Shown: one piece after another, positions 1 to 8,860 of the stretch
How the letters are laid out: each line of letters opens with the position of its first letter
Position numbering within the stretch: position 1 is the first letter of the stretch
Made by a program: the position numbers and the translations under genes
The notes under the pieces: generated by a model
What the model was told of the DNA's origin: nothing
Databases searched by the model: none
The model's input: only the letters and a program-made list of their open reading frames with translations
Assembly (NCBI RefSeq): GCF_028471945.1
Contig: NZ_CP110128.1
Span: forward strand, 3,212,501-3,276,500
Direction of reading: 5' to 3'
Origin: Pseudomonas sp. WJP1
Lineage (GTDB): Bacteria > Pseudomonadota > Gammaproteobacteria > Pseudomonadales > Pseudomonadaceae
DNA: 64,000 nt

Positions 1-177
1 TAAAGGGAAGCAGCCCAGCTTGCCGGGAAGGCCGGTGTTCAAGGCGTGCTCATCGGCGTGGCGCAGCAACGGCTGGCCCGTGTTGCGTACGGACCAGTTG
101 ACGATGCTGCCGCCGAGTTCGGGGGCGAGGGTGAGGTGGGTGAATGGGTCTTCGAGTTCGAGCAATGTTGGTTTCAT
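1..177 (-). CDS. Aldose 1-epimerase family protein (5' part, cut by window edge)
   Basis: The first 59 codons of a minus-strand gene that runs off the left edge. The start is MKPTLLELEDPF, followed by TLAPELGGSIVNW and a region ending GLPGKLGCFPL. This is the usual N-terminus of galactose-mutarotase-like proteins, whose family next reads PWSNRI. Such enzymes interconvert alpha and beta anomers of sugars. It lies downstream of the TRAP transporter genes on the same strand, separated by a REP pair, so it could be the last gene of the uronate operon, supplying the anomer that uronate dehydrogenase uses. Family assignment is good. The substrate is inferred from the neighbours. Confidence 0.75.
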   Translation of the reverse strand, partial: MKPTLLELEDPFTHLTLAPELGGSIVNWSVRNTGQPLLRHADEHALNTGLPGKLGCFPL

Positions 178-214
178 GTTCACCAGCGATCAAGAGGGAA
201 TACGTGGATTGCCC

Positions 215-284
215 TTGTAGGAGCCCGGCTTGCCGGCGAAGACGTATTTGAGAACGCCTTCGCCGGCAAGCCTGGCTCCTACAG
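215..284. repeat. REP pair (inverted)
   Basis: Two inverted copies of a Pseudomonas REP arm (GTAGGAGCC..GGCTTGCCGGCG and its complement) around a short spacer. It lies between the TRAP large permease and the epimerase gene, where it may stabilise mRNA ends. Confidence 0.85.
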
Positions 285-309
285 TTAAAGCGTTGCGAGA
301 TCAAACGGG

Positions 310-1590
310 TTACAACACCAAATGCGGCAACCACAACGACAGCGCAGGAATGTAGGTCACGGCCATCAACACCAGGAACAGCACGCCGTAAAACGGCAGC
401 AGCGCCTTGACGGTTGACTCGATGCTGACCTTACCCACGGCCGACCCCACGAAGAGTACCGCGCCCACCGGCGGTGTAATCAAGCCGATCCCCAGGTTCA
501 CCAGCATGATCATGCCGAACTGCACCGGGTCCACGCCGATGCCGAGAATTACCGGCATCAGGATCGGCGTGAGGATCAGGATCAGCGGCGCCATGTCCAT
601 CACGGTGCCCAGCAACAGCAGCATGACGTTGATGCACATCAGGATCACGTAACGGTTGTCCGACAGGGTCAGGAACATCGTGGTGATCTTTGCCGGGATC
701 TGCATCAGGGTCATGATGTAGCCGAAGCTGGCGGCGAAGCCGATCAGGATCATCACGATCGAAATCGTGCGCACCGTGCGGTGCATCAGTTTCGGCAGCT
801 CGCTCCACTTGTAGTCGCGGTAGATGAACATGGTCACGAAGAACGCCCACAGCACTGCAATCGCCGCCGACTCGGTCGCCGTGAAGATCCCGCTCAGTAT
901 CCCGCCAAGAATGATGACCATCGCCATCAGGCCCCACAACGCTTCCCCGCAAATCTTCAGCGCTTCGCGCATCGGAATGACTTCGCCCTTGGGGTAGTCA
1001 CGCTTTTTCGCGAAGATCAGGCACAACACCATCAGGCACGCGCTCATCAACAGGCCCGGGACCACGCCGGCCATGAACAGCGAGGCAATCGACACCGTAC
1101 CGCCTGCTGCCAGCGAGTAAAGCACCGAGTTGTGGCTCGGCGGGGTCAGCAGCGCTTGCACCGAACCGCTGACGGTCACGGCGGTGGCGAACTCACGGGG
1201 ATAGCCGCGACGTTCCATTTCCGGAATCAGCACCGAACCGACCGAGGCGGTGTCGGCCACCGAGGAGCCGGAGATCGCGCCGAAGAAGGTCGACGCCATG
1301 ATGTTGACCAGCGACAAGCCACCGCGCACGAACCCGACCAGCACCCCGGCAAACGCCACCAGGCGCCGGGACATCCCGCCCTCGGCCATGATCGCACCGG
1401 CGAGGACGAAGAATGGAATCGCCAGCAGGGAAAACTTGTTGACGCCACCGGCGACCTGGATCATCAGCGCCTGGAACGGAATATCGATCCAGAACGCGCC
1501 GATCAGCGCGGAAAGCCCCAGCGCGTAGGCGACCGGCATACCGATCAGGATCAACGCGATAAAACTGCCCAGCAGAATAAAAGCGTCCAT
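310..1590 (-). CDS. TRAP transporter large permease (DctM family)
   Basis: 426 aa, the normal size for DctM, hydrophobic throughout with about a dozen membrane segments. It starts MDAFILLGSFIALILIGMPVAYALG and carries family stretches such as GGVNKFSLLAIPFF and LITPPVGAVLFVG near the C-terminus. It forms the sodium-driven channel of a tripartite ATP-independent periplasmic transporter in the inner membrane, working with the small permease and binding protein encoded just upstream. It follows dctQ with no gap (start at 1590, dctQ stop at 1591). With udh and a lactonase upstream, the cargo is probably a hexuronate. That part is inference. Confidence 0.93.
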   Translation of the reverse strand: MDAFILLGSFIALILIGMPVAYALGLSALIGAFWIDIPFQALMIQVAGGVNKFSLLAIPFFVLAGAIMAEGGMSRRLVAFAGVLVGFVRGGLSLVNIMASTFFGAISGSSVADTASVGSVLIPEMERRGYPREFATAVTVSGSVQALLTPPSHNSVLYSLAAGGTVSIASLFMAGVVPGLLMSACLMVLCLIFAKKRDYPKGEVIPMREALKICGEALWGLMAMVIILGGILSGIFTATESAAIAVLWAFFVTMFIYRDYKWSELPKLMHRTVRTISIVMILIGFAASFGYIMTLMQIPAKITTMFLTLSDNRYVILMCINVMLLLLGTVMDMAPLILILTPILMPVILGIGVDPVQFGMIMLVNLGIGLITPPVGAVLFVGSAVGKVSIESTVKALLPFYGVLFLVLMAVTYIPALSLWLPHLVL

Positions 1591-2118
1591 TCAGGCAGCC
1601 CCTTCGTTTTCTTCAACGTGGTCGAAACGTACGACCCGACGGTTGCTCTGGTCACCGAACAAGAGTTTTTCCAGGACAAAGATCAGCGTCAGCAGACCGC
1701 CCACGGGAATCGGCATGTAGGTGATGCCCACGCGCAGGGTCGGCAGGGCGCTCATGAACTGGTTCCAGGTCGACAGGCACAGCTTGCTGCCCCAGACGGT
1801 CATGAACAGGCAGATGGTTGCCATCAGCAATTGGGAAAACACGCTCATGGCCTGGCGCAGTTGCGGCGACATGCGGTCAGTGAGCATGGCCACCGCCATG
1901 TGCGAACCGGAACGGTAACTGGCGGCGGCGCCGATGAAGGTGAAGACCATCATCAGCAGGATCGCCGTGGGCTCGGGCCAGCTCGAGCCGGTGCCGAGCA
2001 CATAGCGGGCAAACACGCCCCAGGGAATGATCAGCGCGATGGCCAGGACGGACAGCCCCGCGACCCAGATACAGGTCATGTAGAGCTTGTCATTGAAACG
2101 CAGCAGTAGATTCTTCAT
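1591..2118 (-). CDS. TRAP transporter small permease (DctQ family)
   Basis: 175 aa with four predicted membrane segments and the DctQ-type stretch PWGVFARYVLGTGSSWPEP. I chose the ATG at 2118 (MKNLLLRFNDKLYM). An in-frame start nine codons upstream would add an arginine-rich tail unlike the family. DctQ couples to DctM in the inner membrane and is needed for uptake. It sits between dctP (79 bp upstream) and dctM (immediately downstream), the usual P-Q-M order. Confidence 0.92.
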   Translation of the reverse strand: MKNLLLRFNDKLYMTCIWVAGLSVLAIALIIPWGVFARYVLGTGSSWPEPTAILLMMVFTFIGAAASYRSGSHMAVAMLTDRMSPQLRQAMSVFSQLLMATICLFMTVWGSKLCLSTWNQFMSALPTLRVGITYMPIPVGGLLTLIFVLEKLLFGDQSNRRVVRFDHVEENEGAA

Positions 2119-2197
2119 CGGGTTCCACCGTAACCGGGCACGCACAGACCGTCACCCAGGTCAGTACGTGCCGGGCCTTTCTTGAATGCAGGGAGGG

Positions 2198-3169
2198 TTA
2201 CTGGACGGCTTCGATGCGCTTGATCAGGTCCGCGTAGGGCGCGCCGTATTTCTCGCGGATCGAGGCGGTCGCTTCATAGAAAGGTTTTTTGTCGACGGTG
2301 ATGAACTCGACGCCGGCAGCCTTGAGTTTTTCTTCGCTGCTGGCCGATTTGGCATCCCACAGGGTGCGCTCCTGCGCCTGCGCGGCTTTGGCGGTCTTCT
2401 TCACCAGAGCCTGCTGCTCGGGGGTGAGTTTGTTCCAGGTGATCTTCGACATCACGATCGGCTCGGGCAGGATCAGGTGCCCGGTCAGGCTGTAGAACTT
2501 GGCGTTCTGGTAGTGATTATGTTCGAGCAGGGTCGGCGGGTTGTTCTCCGCGCCGTCGATCACACCGGTCTGCAGGGCGCTGAAGATTTCGCCGGTGTCC
2601 ATGGCGATGCCGTTGCCGCCCATGGCGTTGATGGTTTCGATGAACATCGGATTGCCTTGCACGCGGATCTTCATGCCCTTGAGATCTTCCAGGCTGCGCA
2701 CCGGTTTCTTGGTGTAGATGTTGCGCGTGCCGCCATCCATCCAGGCCAGGGCGACGAGGTTGAATTCGGACTGGGTGATCTTGTCGAGGATCTCGTCGCC
2801 GACTTCGCCATCGATGACCTTGCGCATGTGCGCCTGGTCACGGAACACGAACGGCATGTTGAACACGTTCACGTCCGGCACCACCGGGCCGACGATGCCC
2901 AGGCTGACCCGGGCCATCTGGATGGCGCCGACCTGGGCCTGCTCGACCACTTCTTTTTCCGAGCCGAGCACACCGCCGGCGAACATCTTGAAGGTCAGCT
3001 TGCCATCGCTGTCGGCGACCAGGGTCTTGCCCAGCTGTTCTTCGGCAACCACCGTCGGGTAGCCCGCGGGGTGGATGTCGGCAAATTTGATTTCCAGCGC
3101 ATGGGCGGCGCTGCTGAGGGTGAAGGCCAGGGGGAGTGCTGCGGCGAGCAAGGTGCGTTTGAAGTCCAT
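2198..3169 (-). CDS. TRAP transporter solute-binding protein (DctP family)
   Basis: 323 aa periplasmic binding protein. Residues 1-24 form a Sec signal (KRTLLAAALPLAF..AHA). The mature part begins LEIKFADIHPAGYPTV. The stretch KGMKIRVQGNPMFIETINAMGG holds the arginine that normally clamps the substrate carboxylate, and ALQTGVIDGAENNPP is a family signature. It captures the substrate for DctQM. A GGAG sequence lies upstream of the ATG. The operon context (udh, lactonase) favours galacturonate or glucuronate as ligand. Other uronate TRAP systems are known, but the ligand cannot be read from the sequence. Confidence 0.93.
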   Translation of the reverse strand: MDFKRTLLAAALPLAFTLSSAAHALEIKFADIHPAGYPTVVAEEQLGKTLVADSDGKLTFKMFAGGVLGSEKEVVEQAQVGAIQMARVSLGIVGPVVPDVNVFNMPFVFRDQAHMRKVIDGEVGDEILDKITQSEFNLVALAWMDGGTRNIYTKKPVRSLEDLKGMKIRVQGNPMFIETINAMGGNGIAMDTGEIFSALQTGVIDGAENNPPTLLEHNHYQNAKFYSLTGHLILPEPIVMSKITWNKLTPEQQALVKKTAKAAQAQERTLWDAKSASSEEKLKAAGVEFITVDKKPFYEATASIREKYGAPYADLIKRIEAVQ

Positions 3170-3236
3170 TGGGGGTGTCTCCAGATTTGTTGTTTTTGTT
3201 ATTCAAGGCACAGCGGTGTAGCGCCAACAGTTGCAT

Positions 3237-4124
3237 TCATTGCTTGAAGAGCGGCTCCGGCAAACCCTTGACGCCGGGGTCCAGGGCGAACACGCCACCG
3301 GCCAGCGACTGTTCATCCTGGTCGTCTCCCGGGCGAATCGAGGTCACGAACAAGGTGTCCAGGCGACTGCCACCGAAGGCGCACATGCTCGGTTTTTTCA
3401 CCGGTACGGCGAGGGAACGGTCCAGTCGACCGTCGGGGGTGAAGCGGTGAACCAGCCCGGCATCGTTGCCGCAGATCCAGTAACAACCCTCGGCATCGAC
3501 CGCCGCGCCATCAGGGCGACCGTCGTGCTGATTCATGTCGATGAACACGCGGCGGTTGGAAGGGGTGCCGCTGTCGATGTCGTAATCGAAGGCCCAGACC
3601 TGCTGCACCAATGGATGGGAGTCGGACAGGTACATCGTCTTGCCGTCCGGGCTGAAGGCCAGGCCGTTGGGCACGATCAGGCCGTTCATCTGTGCCTGCA
3701 GCGGCCCCTGTTGCCCGGCGTCGTAGCGATAGAGCGTGCCCACCGCGGCATTGGCGTTCATGTCCAGCACCATGCTGCCGGCCCAGAAACGGCCCTGACG
3801 GTCGCAGCGACCATCGTTGAGGCGCATGCCGGGGCGAGCGTGATCGACGTGGGCCAGGGGGGCGCTGTCGAGGCTGCCGTCTTCATGCGCCTGCAGATGG
3901 AAGAACCCGCTCTCCATGCCCGCGACCCAGCCGCCGTCGGGGTGACGGGCGATGCAGGCGAGCATCTGCGGGGTTTTCCAGGCGTGCACATGCCCGGTTT
4001 GTGCGCTCCAGCGTTGCAGGCCCCCGGCGGGAATATCGACCCAGTACAGGGCGTTTTCCTCGGGGACCCAGACCGGGCTTTCACCCACCGCGTTGCGGGC
4101 ATCGACAATCAGTTCGGCTGACAT
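3237..4124 (-). CDS. SMP-30/gluconolactonase family lactonase
   Basis: 295 aa six-bladed beta-propeller hydrolase. The metal-site regions of the family are present: GESPVWVPEENALYWVD near the N-terminus, GMRLNDGRCDRQGRFW in the middle, and NGLAFSPDGKTMYLSDS further on. Its likely job is opening the aldarolactone made by uronate dehydrogenase (galactaro- or glucaro-lactone to the aldarate). It lies 50 bp after udh and 67 bp before dctP on the same strand. Lactonase class is clear. The exact lactone is inferred from context. Confidence 0.88.
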   Translation of the reverse strand: MSAELIVDARNAVGESPVWVPEENALYWVDIPAGGLQRWSAQTGHVHAWKTPQMLACIARHPDGGWVAGMESGFFHLQAHEDGSLDSAPLAHVDHARPGMRLNDGRCDRQGRFWAGSMVLDMNANAAVGTLYRYDAGQQGPLQAQMNGLIVPNGLAFSPDGKTMYLSDSHPLVQQVWAFDYDIDSGTPSNRRVFIDMNQHDGRPDGAAVDAEGCYWICGNDAGLVHRFTPDGRLDRSLAVPVKKPSMCAFGGSRLDTLFVTSIRPGDDQDEQSLAGGVFALDPGVKGLPEPLFKQ

Positions 4125-4174
4125 GGCAACTCATTCCTTGGGTTGGTTGTGCTGGGGATCCGGGTCAGGGGTGA

Positions 4175-4999
4175 TCAGTCGCCGAACGGGCCTGCCGCGC
4201 AAAAGGCACCACCCTGGTAAACCCGCGCCGGGTCATCGGCGGCTGGCAACGGCAGGGCTTCGACTTTTTCGCGGAATACTTCGGAGCTGTCCTGCGGGGC
4301 GTAGCCCAGGGCACTGGCGTAGCGGTTGTCCCACCAGATGTCCTTGTTATCGGAGGCGCCGTAGACCACGGTGTGGCCGACGTTCGGGGTATAGAGCGCA
4401 CGTTCGAGGAGTTGGGTGAGGTCGCCGAAGCTCAGCCAGGTGCTCATCATCCGGCGGTTTTGCGGTTCGGGGAACGAAGAGCCGATGCGCACGCTGACGG
4501 TCTCGATGCCGTAGCGATCGAAGTAGAAGGTGGCCATGTCTTCGCCGTAGGACTTGGACAAACCGTAGTAGCTGTCGGGGCGGCGAGGGGAGTGGGCGTC
4601 GATGACTTCGTCCTGCTTGTAGAAGCCGATCACGTGGTTGGAACTGGCGAAGATCACGCGCTTGACGCCGTGCCGGCGCGCCGCCTCGTAGATGTGGAAG
4701 ACGCCGCAGATGTTGGCGCCGAGGATCTCTTCGAACGAGCGCTCAACCGACACGCCGCCAAAATGCAGGATCGCGTCCACGCCTTCGACCAGTTGGTGCA
4801 CGGCGTGCTTGTCGGCGAGGTCGCAGGGTACGACTTCCTCGCGATCATCGATGGCGGGGGCGATGTCGGCGATGTCCGACAGGCGAATGACATTGGCGTA
4901 CGGGCGCAGGCTCTCGCGCAGGACTTTGCCCAAGCCACCGGCAGCACCGGTCAGCAGCAGGCGATTGAAGGGCGTTTGGGCGGTTGCGGTGGTTGTCAT
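4175..4999 (-). CDS. udh: Uronate dehydrogenase (NAD-dependent, SDR superfamily)
   Basis: 274 aa. A Rossmann glycine motif (LLLTGAAGGLGKVL) lies near residue 20 and the catalytic SYYGLSKSYGED (YxxxK) near the middle. The sequence resembles bacterial Udh, which oxidises D-galacturonate or D-glucuronate to the aldarolactone. I chose the ATG at 4999 (MTTTATAQTPFNRLLL), because the longer frame begins in the promoter region. It is the first gene of the uronate operon, followed by the lactonase and TRAP genes. Its promoter (TTGACA at 5087-5092) carries an operator-like palindrome near +1. Confidence 0.87.
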   Translation of the reverse strand: MTTTATAQTPFNRLLLTGAAGGLGKVLRESLRPYANVIRLSDIADIAPAIDDREEVVPCDLADKHAVHQLVEGVDAILHFGGVSVERSFEEILGANICGVFHIYEAARRHGVKRVIFASSNHVIGFYKQDEVIDAHSPRRPDSYYGLSKSYGEDMATFYFDRYGIETVSVRIGSSFPEPQNRRMMSTWLSFGDLTQLLERALYTPNVGHTVVYGASDNKDIWWDNRYASALGYAPQDSSEVFREKVEALPLPAADDPARVYQGGAFCAAGPFGD

Positions 5000-5042
5000 G
5001 GGAATCCCTGGCAAGCAATTGTTGTTATTCGGTCGTTGTAGG

Positions 5043-5092
5043 TTGTCGTACGACTTTGCTGAAGTATCGGTAGACTTTCCGGTTTTTGTCAA
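5043..5092 (-). promoter_or_regulatory. udh operon promoter with GntR/FadR-type operator
   Basis: On the minus strand, a perfect -35 TTGACA (5092 to 5087) is followed after 18 bp by GATACT (5068 to 5063). The predicted start of transcription is near 5056. Directly downstream is the palindrome GTCGTACGAC (5045-5054). With its flank it reads TTGTCGTACGA, matching the FadR-subfamily GntR consensus TNGTNNNACNA. The placement fits repression relieved by an inducer. No GntR gene is inside the window. Confidence 0.6.
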
Positions 5093-5164
5093 CGCGACAT
5101 TAGTGGAAATTGACGGAGGGTCGTCTCCCTCCTGCCGGGATTAAATCTCTGGACTGGCCCGGAA

Positions 5165-5267
5165 CCTGTGGGAGCGAGCCTGCTCGCGATGGTCGTCAAC
5201 GATAACGCTGGAAGCCTGACACCCAGCAGCGTTCTCAGGTTCATCGCTGGCAAGCCAGCTCCCACAA
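5165..5267. repeat. REP pair (inverted, mixed arms)
   Basis: The left arm TGTGGGAGCGAGCCTGCTCG and the right arm CGCTGGCAAGCCAGCTCCCA belong to two REP sequence variants. They flank about 60 bp of spacer downstream of the oprD-like gene. Confidence 0.85.
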
Positions 5268-5275
5268 GGGGTGCG

Positions 5276-6574
5276 TTACAACAACGAAATCGGATAACTG
5301 ATGAAGAGCCGGTTCTCATCGAACTCGTTGGTGCTGAAATCCTTGCGGATGCTCGCATTGCGCCATTTGACGTTGAGGTTTTTCAGCGCGCCGCTCTGCA
5401 CGGTGTAGGCCAGTTCCGATTCGCGACCCCATTCCTTGCCGTCGGTGATGGTGCCGGTGTGCACGTTGTCGCCGCTGATGTAGCGGTTCATCAACGTCAG
5501 GCCGGGAATGCCGAGGGCCACGAAGTTGTAGTCATGACGCACCTGCCAGGACTTCTCCCGGGCGTTGTCGTAGCTGGAGTTGTAGCTGTCGTTGGCCAGG
5601 GTCCCGCCGCTGGTGCCGTTGACCCGCATCCACACGTCATCGCCGCTGAGTTTTTGCAGGCCGATGTAGAAGGTGTTGCCGCCGTACTTGGCCGAGAGCA
5701 GGGCAAACGCGGTCTTGTTGTCGAGGTCGCCGGCGAGGGCGCTGCCATCTTCCTTGCCGATGAAGTAGCCGAGGTTGGCGCCAAGGGTCCAGTCGCCGAT
5801 GGGCTGGCTGTGGCTGAGGTTGAAGTATTGCTGTTGGTAGATGTCGCTGAGCTGCGCATACCACACGCCGACCTGGGTGCGTTTCTCGTTGAAGGCGTAT
5901 TCGCCGCCGCCGAAATTGAAGCGATCCGAGGAAAAGGCCGCCGATTTGCCGTTCATGAACATGTCTTCCATGCTCGCATCGTTGCGCGGGCTGTTCTGCC
6001 GGAACTGCCCGCCGTAGAGTGTCAGGCCGCTGATCTCGGTGGAGGTCACCTGGCCGCCGCGAAAGGTCTGCGGCAGCGAGCGGCCGTCGTCGGAACGCAG
6101 GATCGGCAGCACCGGCATCCATTCGCCGACCTTCAGTTCGGTTTTCGAAATCTTGCCCTTGAGCGCCACGCCCAGGCGCCCGAAGTTGTCGGCCGGGCGG
6201 CCGTCACCGTGGATCGGCAGCAACTGCGTACCCCCGGTGCCTTTGCCGCCATCGAGCTTCTGCGAATACAGGCCCAGCAGATCCACACCGAAGCCGACCG
6301 GCCCCTGGGTGTAGCCGGACTTCGCGTCGAGGATGAAGTTCTGTGTCCACTCCTCAGCCTTGCCCTGGGGGTAGGCCGGGTTGATGTAGTTGCGATTGAA
6401 GTAGGCGTTGCGCAGGTTCAGCGTGGCTTTGGCGTCATCGGTGAAGCCTTCGGCCTGGCTGCTGACGGGCAGGGCGAGGGCCAGGCTGGTGCAACCGAAC
6501 AGGCTCAGCGTCTGCAAGCGGGTGAAGGATGGGCGTGGGGTACGGGCGGACGAATCGCGGACGAGCTGGCTCAC
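5276..6574 (-). CDS. OprD family outer-membrane porin
   Basis: 432 aa. An N-terminal signal region ends near LPVSSQAEG, followed by GFTDDAKATLNLRNAYFNRNY, the typical beginning of mature OprD-family porins. The C-terminus ENRLFISYPISLL is a beta-strand. It forms an 18-strand substrate-specific channel for small carboxylates in the outer membrane. The start is GTG at 6574, supported by AAGGGAG nine bases upstream. It is probably the outer-membrane entry for uronates, because its promoter shares an operator motif with the udh operon 1.6 kb away. Confidence 0.9.
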   Translation of the reverse strand: MSQLVRDSSARTPRPSFTRLQTLSLFGCTSLALALPVSSQAEGFTDDAKATLNLRNAYFNRNYINPAYPQGKAEEWTQNFILDAKSGYTQGPVGFGVDLLGLYSQKLDGGKGTGGTQLLPIHGDGRPADNFGRLGVALKGKISKTELKVGEWMPVLPILRSDDGRSLPQTFRGGQVTSTEISGLTLYGGQFRQNSPRNDASMEDMFMNGKSAAFSSDRFNFGGGEYAFNEKRTQVGVWYAQLSDIYQQQYFNLSHSQPIGDWTLGANLGYFIGKEDGSALAGDLDNKTAFALLSAKYGGNTFYIGLQKLSGDDVWMRVNGTSGGTLANDSYNSSYDNAREKSWQVRHDYNFVALGIPGLTLMNRYISGDNVHTGTITDGKEWGRESELAYTVQSGALKNLNVKWRNASIRKDFSTNEFDENRLFISYPISLL

Positions 6575-6610
6575 TGTGACGCTCCCTTGCTGCTTTTTGT
6601 TTTTATTTTT

Positions 6611-6669
6611 GTTATACGTCGTCGTACAACGTTGGCGGCGATATTTGCGGGATTTTCAGGGGTTGTCAA
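6611..6669 (-). promoter_or_regulatory. oprD-type porin promoter with GntR-type operator
   Basis: On the minus strand, TTGACA (6669 to 6664), an 18-bp spacer and AATATC (6645 to 6640) form a sigma-70 promoter. Downstream lies the dyad GTTATACG-TCGT-CGTACAAC (6611-6630), which contains TCGTCGTACAA, a TNGTNNNACNA match. A further GTTATACG lies at 6676-6683 upstream of the -35. The arrangement copies that of the udh promoter. Confidence 0.55.
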
Positions 6670-6757
6670 TTGGAAGTTATACGATGACTTTGTGGGGGCG
6701 CAGGATGAGTGCTTTAGCGGCAGGTTCGAAGTGAGGCGCAGTCCAGCTGTGCAAGCC

Positions 6758-6768
6758 TGGTCGTACGA
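6758..6768. promoter_or_regulatory. Third TNGTNNNACNA-type site
   Basis: TGGTCGTACGA shares GTCGTACGA with the udh operator. It lies 75 bp upstream of the RutR-type gene and about 90 bp upstream of the oprD -35. It could assist looping with the oprD operator or be a chance match. Confidence 0.35.
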
Positions 6769-6842
6769 AGATTGCCTGTGCCCTGTCGCCGCGAGCTAGA
6801 GCGGATGCTAGTCTTGTTTAATGTTGTTGTCAGGGAGCCCTC

Positions 6843-7463
6843 ATGGGCAATCACAAGATCGAGATCCGTCGCAGTAACGTCGAGAAAATTCTGCTGGGGG
6901 CCGAGAAGGTCTTCGCCGAAAAAGGCTTTGGCAGCACCGCCATGGCCGACATCGCCGCCGAAGTGCAACTGCCGCGCTCCAACCTGCATTACTACTTCAG
7001 CACCAAGACCGAACTGTACAGCGCCGTGCTGTTCGACCTGCTGGAAGTGTGGAAGCAGGACGCCCTGTGCTTCGAGATGTTCGACGACCCCCGTGTAGTG
7101 CTCAGCAGCTACATCCGCGCCAAGATGAACCACTCACGCAGCCGGCCCTACGGCTCGAAAGTCTGGGCCAACGAAATCATCCACGGCGCGCCGACCCTGG
7201 GTGAGACCCTGGACGCGAGCCTGTACGACTGGGCCAAGATGAAGGAAGCGAAGATTCGCCAGTGGGTGGACGACGGGCGCATCCTGCCGGTGGAGCCTTC
7301 AAGCCTGCTGTACATGATCTGGGCCTCGACCCAGCACTATGCCGACTTTGATCACCAGGTAAATATTTTGAATGATCATCAGCCGTTGTCGGACATGCAG
7401 TTCGAGCGGGCGGTGCAGACGGTGACCAGTGTGATTTTGCGGGGGATTGGGTTGGAGCCCTGA
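6843..7463 (+). CDS. rutR: TetR family regulator, RutR type
   Basis: 206 aa. The N-terminal TetR helix-turn-helix (ILLGAEKVFAEKGFGSTAM..LHYYFSTKTELY) spans residues 15-60. The C-terminal half matches RutR, with LLYMIWASTQHYADFDHQV near residue 160. In E. coli RutR senses uracil and controls pyrimidine degradation genes. Here it is divergent from oprD and points toward the preA-preT-dihydropyrimidinase block, so control of that pathway is likely. The ATG has GGGAG seven bases upstream. A REP pair separates it from preA. Confidence 0.85.
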   Translation: MGNHKIEIRRSNVEKILLGAEKVFAEKGFGSTAMADIAAEVQLPRSNLHYYFSTKTELYSAVLFDLLEVWKQDALCFEMFDDPRVVLSSYIRAKMNHSRSRPYGSKVWANEIIHGAPTLGETLDASLYDWAKMKEAKIRQWVDDGRILPVEPSSLLYMIWASTQHYADFDHQVNILNDHQPLSDMQFERAVQTVTSVILRGIGLEP

Positions 7464-7484
7464 GGCCTTCGGTGTTGCTGATGG

Positions 7485-7565
7485 CCTCATCGCGGGCAAG
7501 CCCGCTCCCACAGGTTTCTCTGGCGTTCACAAAACCTGTGGGAGCGGGCTTGCCCGCGAAGGCGT
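7485..7565. repeat. REP pair (inverted)
   Basis: Arms CGCGGGCAAGCCCGCTCCCA and complement, between the converging rutR and preA genes. It may also act as a transcription barrier. Confidence 0.88.
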
Positions 7566-7585
7566 CAGTTCAGACGCCGCAGAAC

Positions 7586-8860
7586 TCAAACCGCGACATG
7601 GTACGGATTGCGCGGATCATGATTCCAGTCCAGAAACGGCTTGCCGTTTTCCATGGGCACCATCTCGATGCAATCCTGCACCGGACAGGTGATCTGGCAC
7701 AGGTTGCAGCCCACACACTCATCCTCGATCACCTGGTACTTATGCGTACCGTCCGCCTGCTTGAGGCTGGCCACCGCCTGGTGCGAGGTGTCCTCACAAG
7801 CGATATGGCAGCGCCCACAACCAATGCACGCCTCCTGATCGATCTTCGCGATCACCTGATAGTTGATGTCCAGGTACTTCCAGTCGGTGGTATTGCCCAC
7901 CGCGCGCCCGGAAAACTCGGCGATGCTGGTGTAGCCCTGGGTGTCCATCCAGCGTGACAAGCCGTCTTTCATCTCCTCGACGATGCGGAAGCCATGCAGC
8001 ATCGCCGCCGTGCACACTTGCACCGAGCCGCTGCCCAGGGCGATGAATTCAGCGGCATCGCGCCAGTTGCCGATGCCGCCAATGCCGCTGATGGGCAGGC
8101 CATGGGTCTGCGGGTCGCGGGCGATTTCGGCGACCATGTTCAAGGCGATCGGCTTGACCGCCGAGCCGCAATAGCCGCCATGGGTGCTTTGGCTGCCGAC
8201 AATCGGATTGGCAACCATGCGCTCCAGGTTGACGCTGGTGATCGAGTTGATCGTGTTGATCAGCGACACTGCATCCGCGCCGCCACGGTGCGCCGCGCGG
8301 GCAGCCACGCGGATGTCGGTGATGTTCGGCGTCAGCTTGACGATCACCGGCAATGAGCAATAGGTCTTGCACCAGCGGGTGACCTGCTCGACGTATTCCG
8401 GCACCTGGCCGACCGCCGCGCCCATACCGCGCTCGGGCATGCCGTGGGGGCAACCGAAGTTCAGCTCGATGCCGTCGGCCCCCGTGGCCTCCACCAGCGG
8501 CAGGATGTGTTTCCAGGATTCTTCGACGCAGGGCACCATCAGCGAGACGATCAACGCGCGGTCCGGCCAGTCCTTCTTGACCTGGGTGATTTCCCGCAGG
8601 TTGATCTCCAGGGAGCGGTCGGTGATCAGTTCGATGTTGTTGAAACCCAGTACCTCCCGGTTCGCCCCGAAGTGCGCCGAATAGCGCGACGACACGTTCA
8701 CCGCCGCCGGGTCTTCCCCCAGGGTTTTCCAGACCACGCCGCCCCAGCCGGCCTCGAAGGCGCGGACCACGTTGTAGGCCTTGTCGGTCGGCGGCGCGGA
8801 GGCCAGCCAGAACGGGTTGGGGGACTTGATGCCAGCGAAGACAATCGACAGATCGGCCAT
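7586..8860 (-). CDS. preA: NAD-dependent dihydropyrimidine dehydrogenase subunit PreA
   Basis: 424 aa. Residues 1-330 form a dihydroorotate-dehydrogenase-like FMN barrel (SPNPFWLASAPPT, NFGCPHGMPERGMG, GIGGIGNWRDAAEF). The C-terminus carries two [4Fe-4S] motifs, CIGCGRCHIAC and CVGCNLCQITCP. With PreT it reduces uracil and thymine to the dihydro forms in the cytoplasm, the first step of the reductive pathway. The preT stop (8861) abuts the preA start (8860), so translation is probably coupled. It is the last gene of the hydantoinase-preT-preA operon. Confidence 0.95.
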   Translation of the reverse strand: MADLSIVFAGIKSPNPFWLASAPPTDKAYNVVRAFEAGWGGVVWKTLGEDPAAVNVSSRYSAHFGANREVLGFNNIELITDRSLEINLREITQVKKDWPDRALIVSLMVPCVEESWKHILPLVEATGADGIELNFGCPHGMPERGMGAAVGQVPEYVEQVTRWCKTYCSLPVIVKLTPNITDIRVAARAAHRGGADAVSLINTINSITSVNLERMVANPIVGSQSTHGGYCGSAVKPIALNMVAEIARDPQTHGLPISGIGGIGNWRDAAEFIALGSGSVQVCTAAMLHGFRIVEEMKDGLSRWMDTQGYTSIAEFSGRAVGNTTDWKYLDINYQVIAKIDQEACIGCGRCHIACEDTSHQAVASLKQADGTHKYQVIEDECVGCNLCQITCPVQDCIEMVPMENGKPFLDWNHDPRNPYHVAV

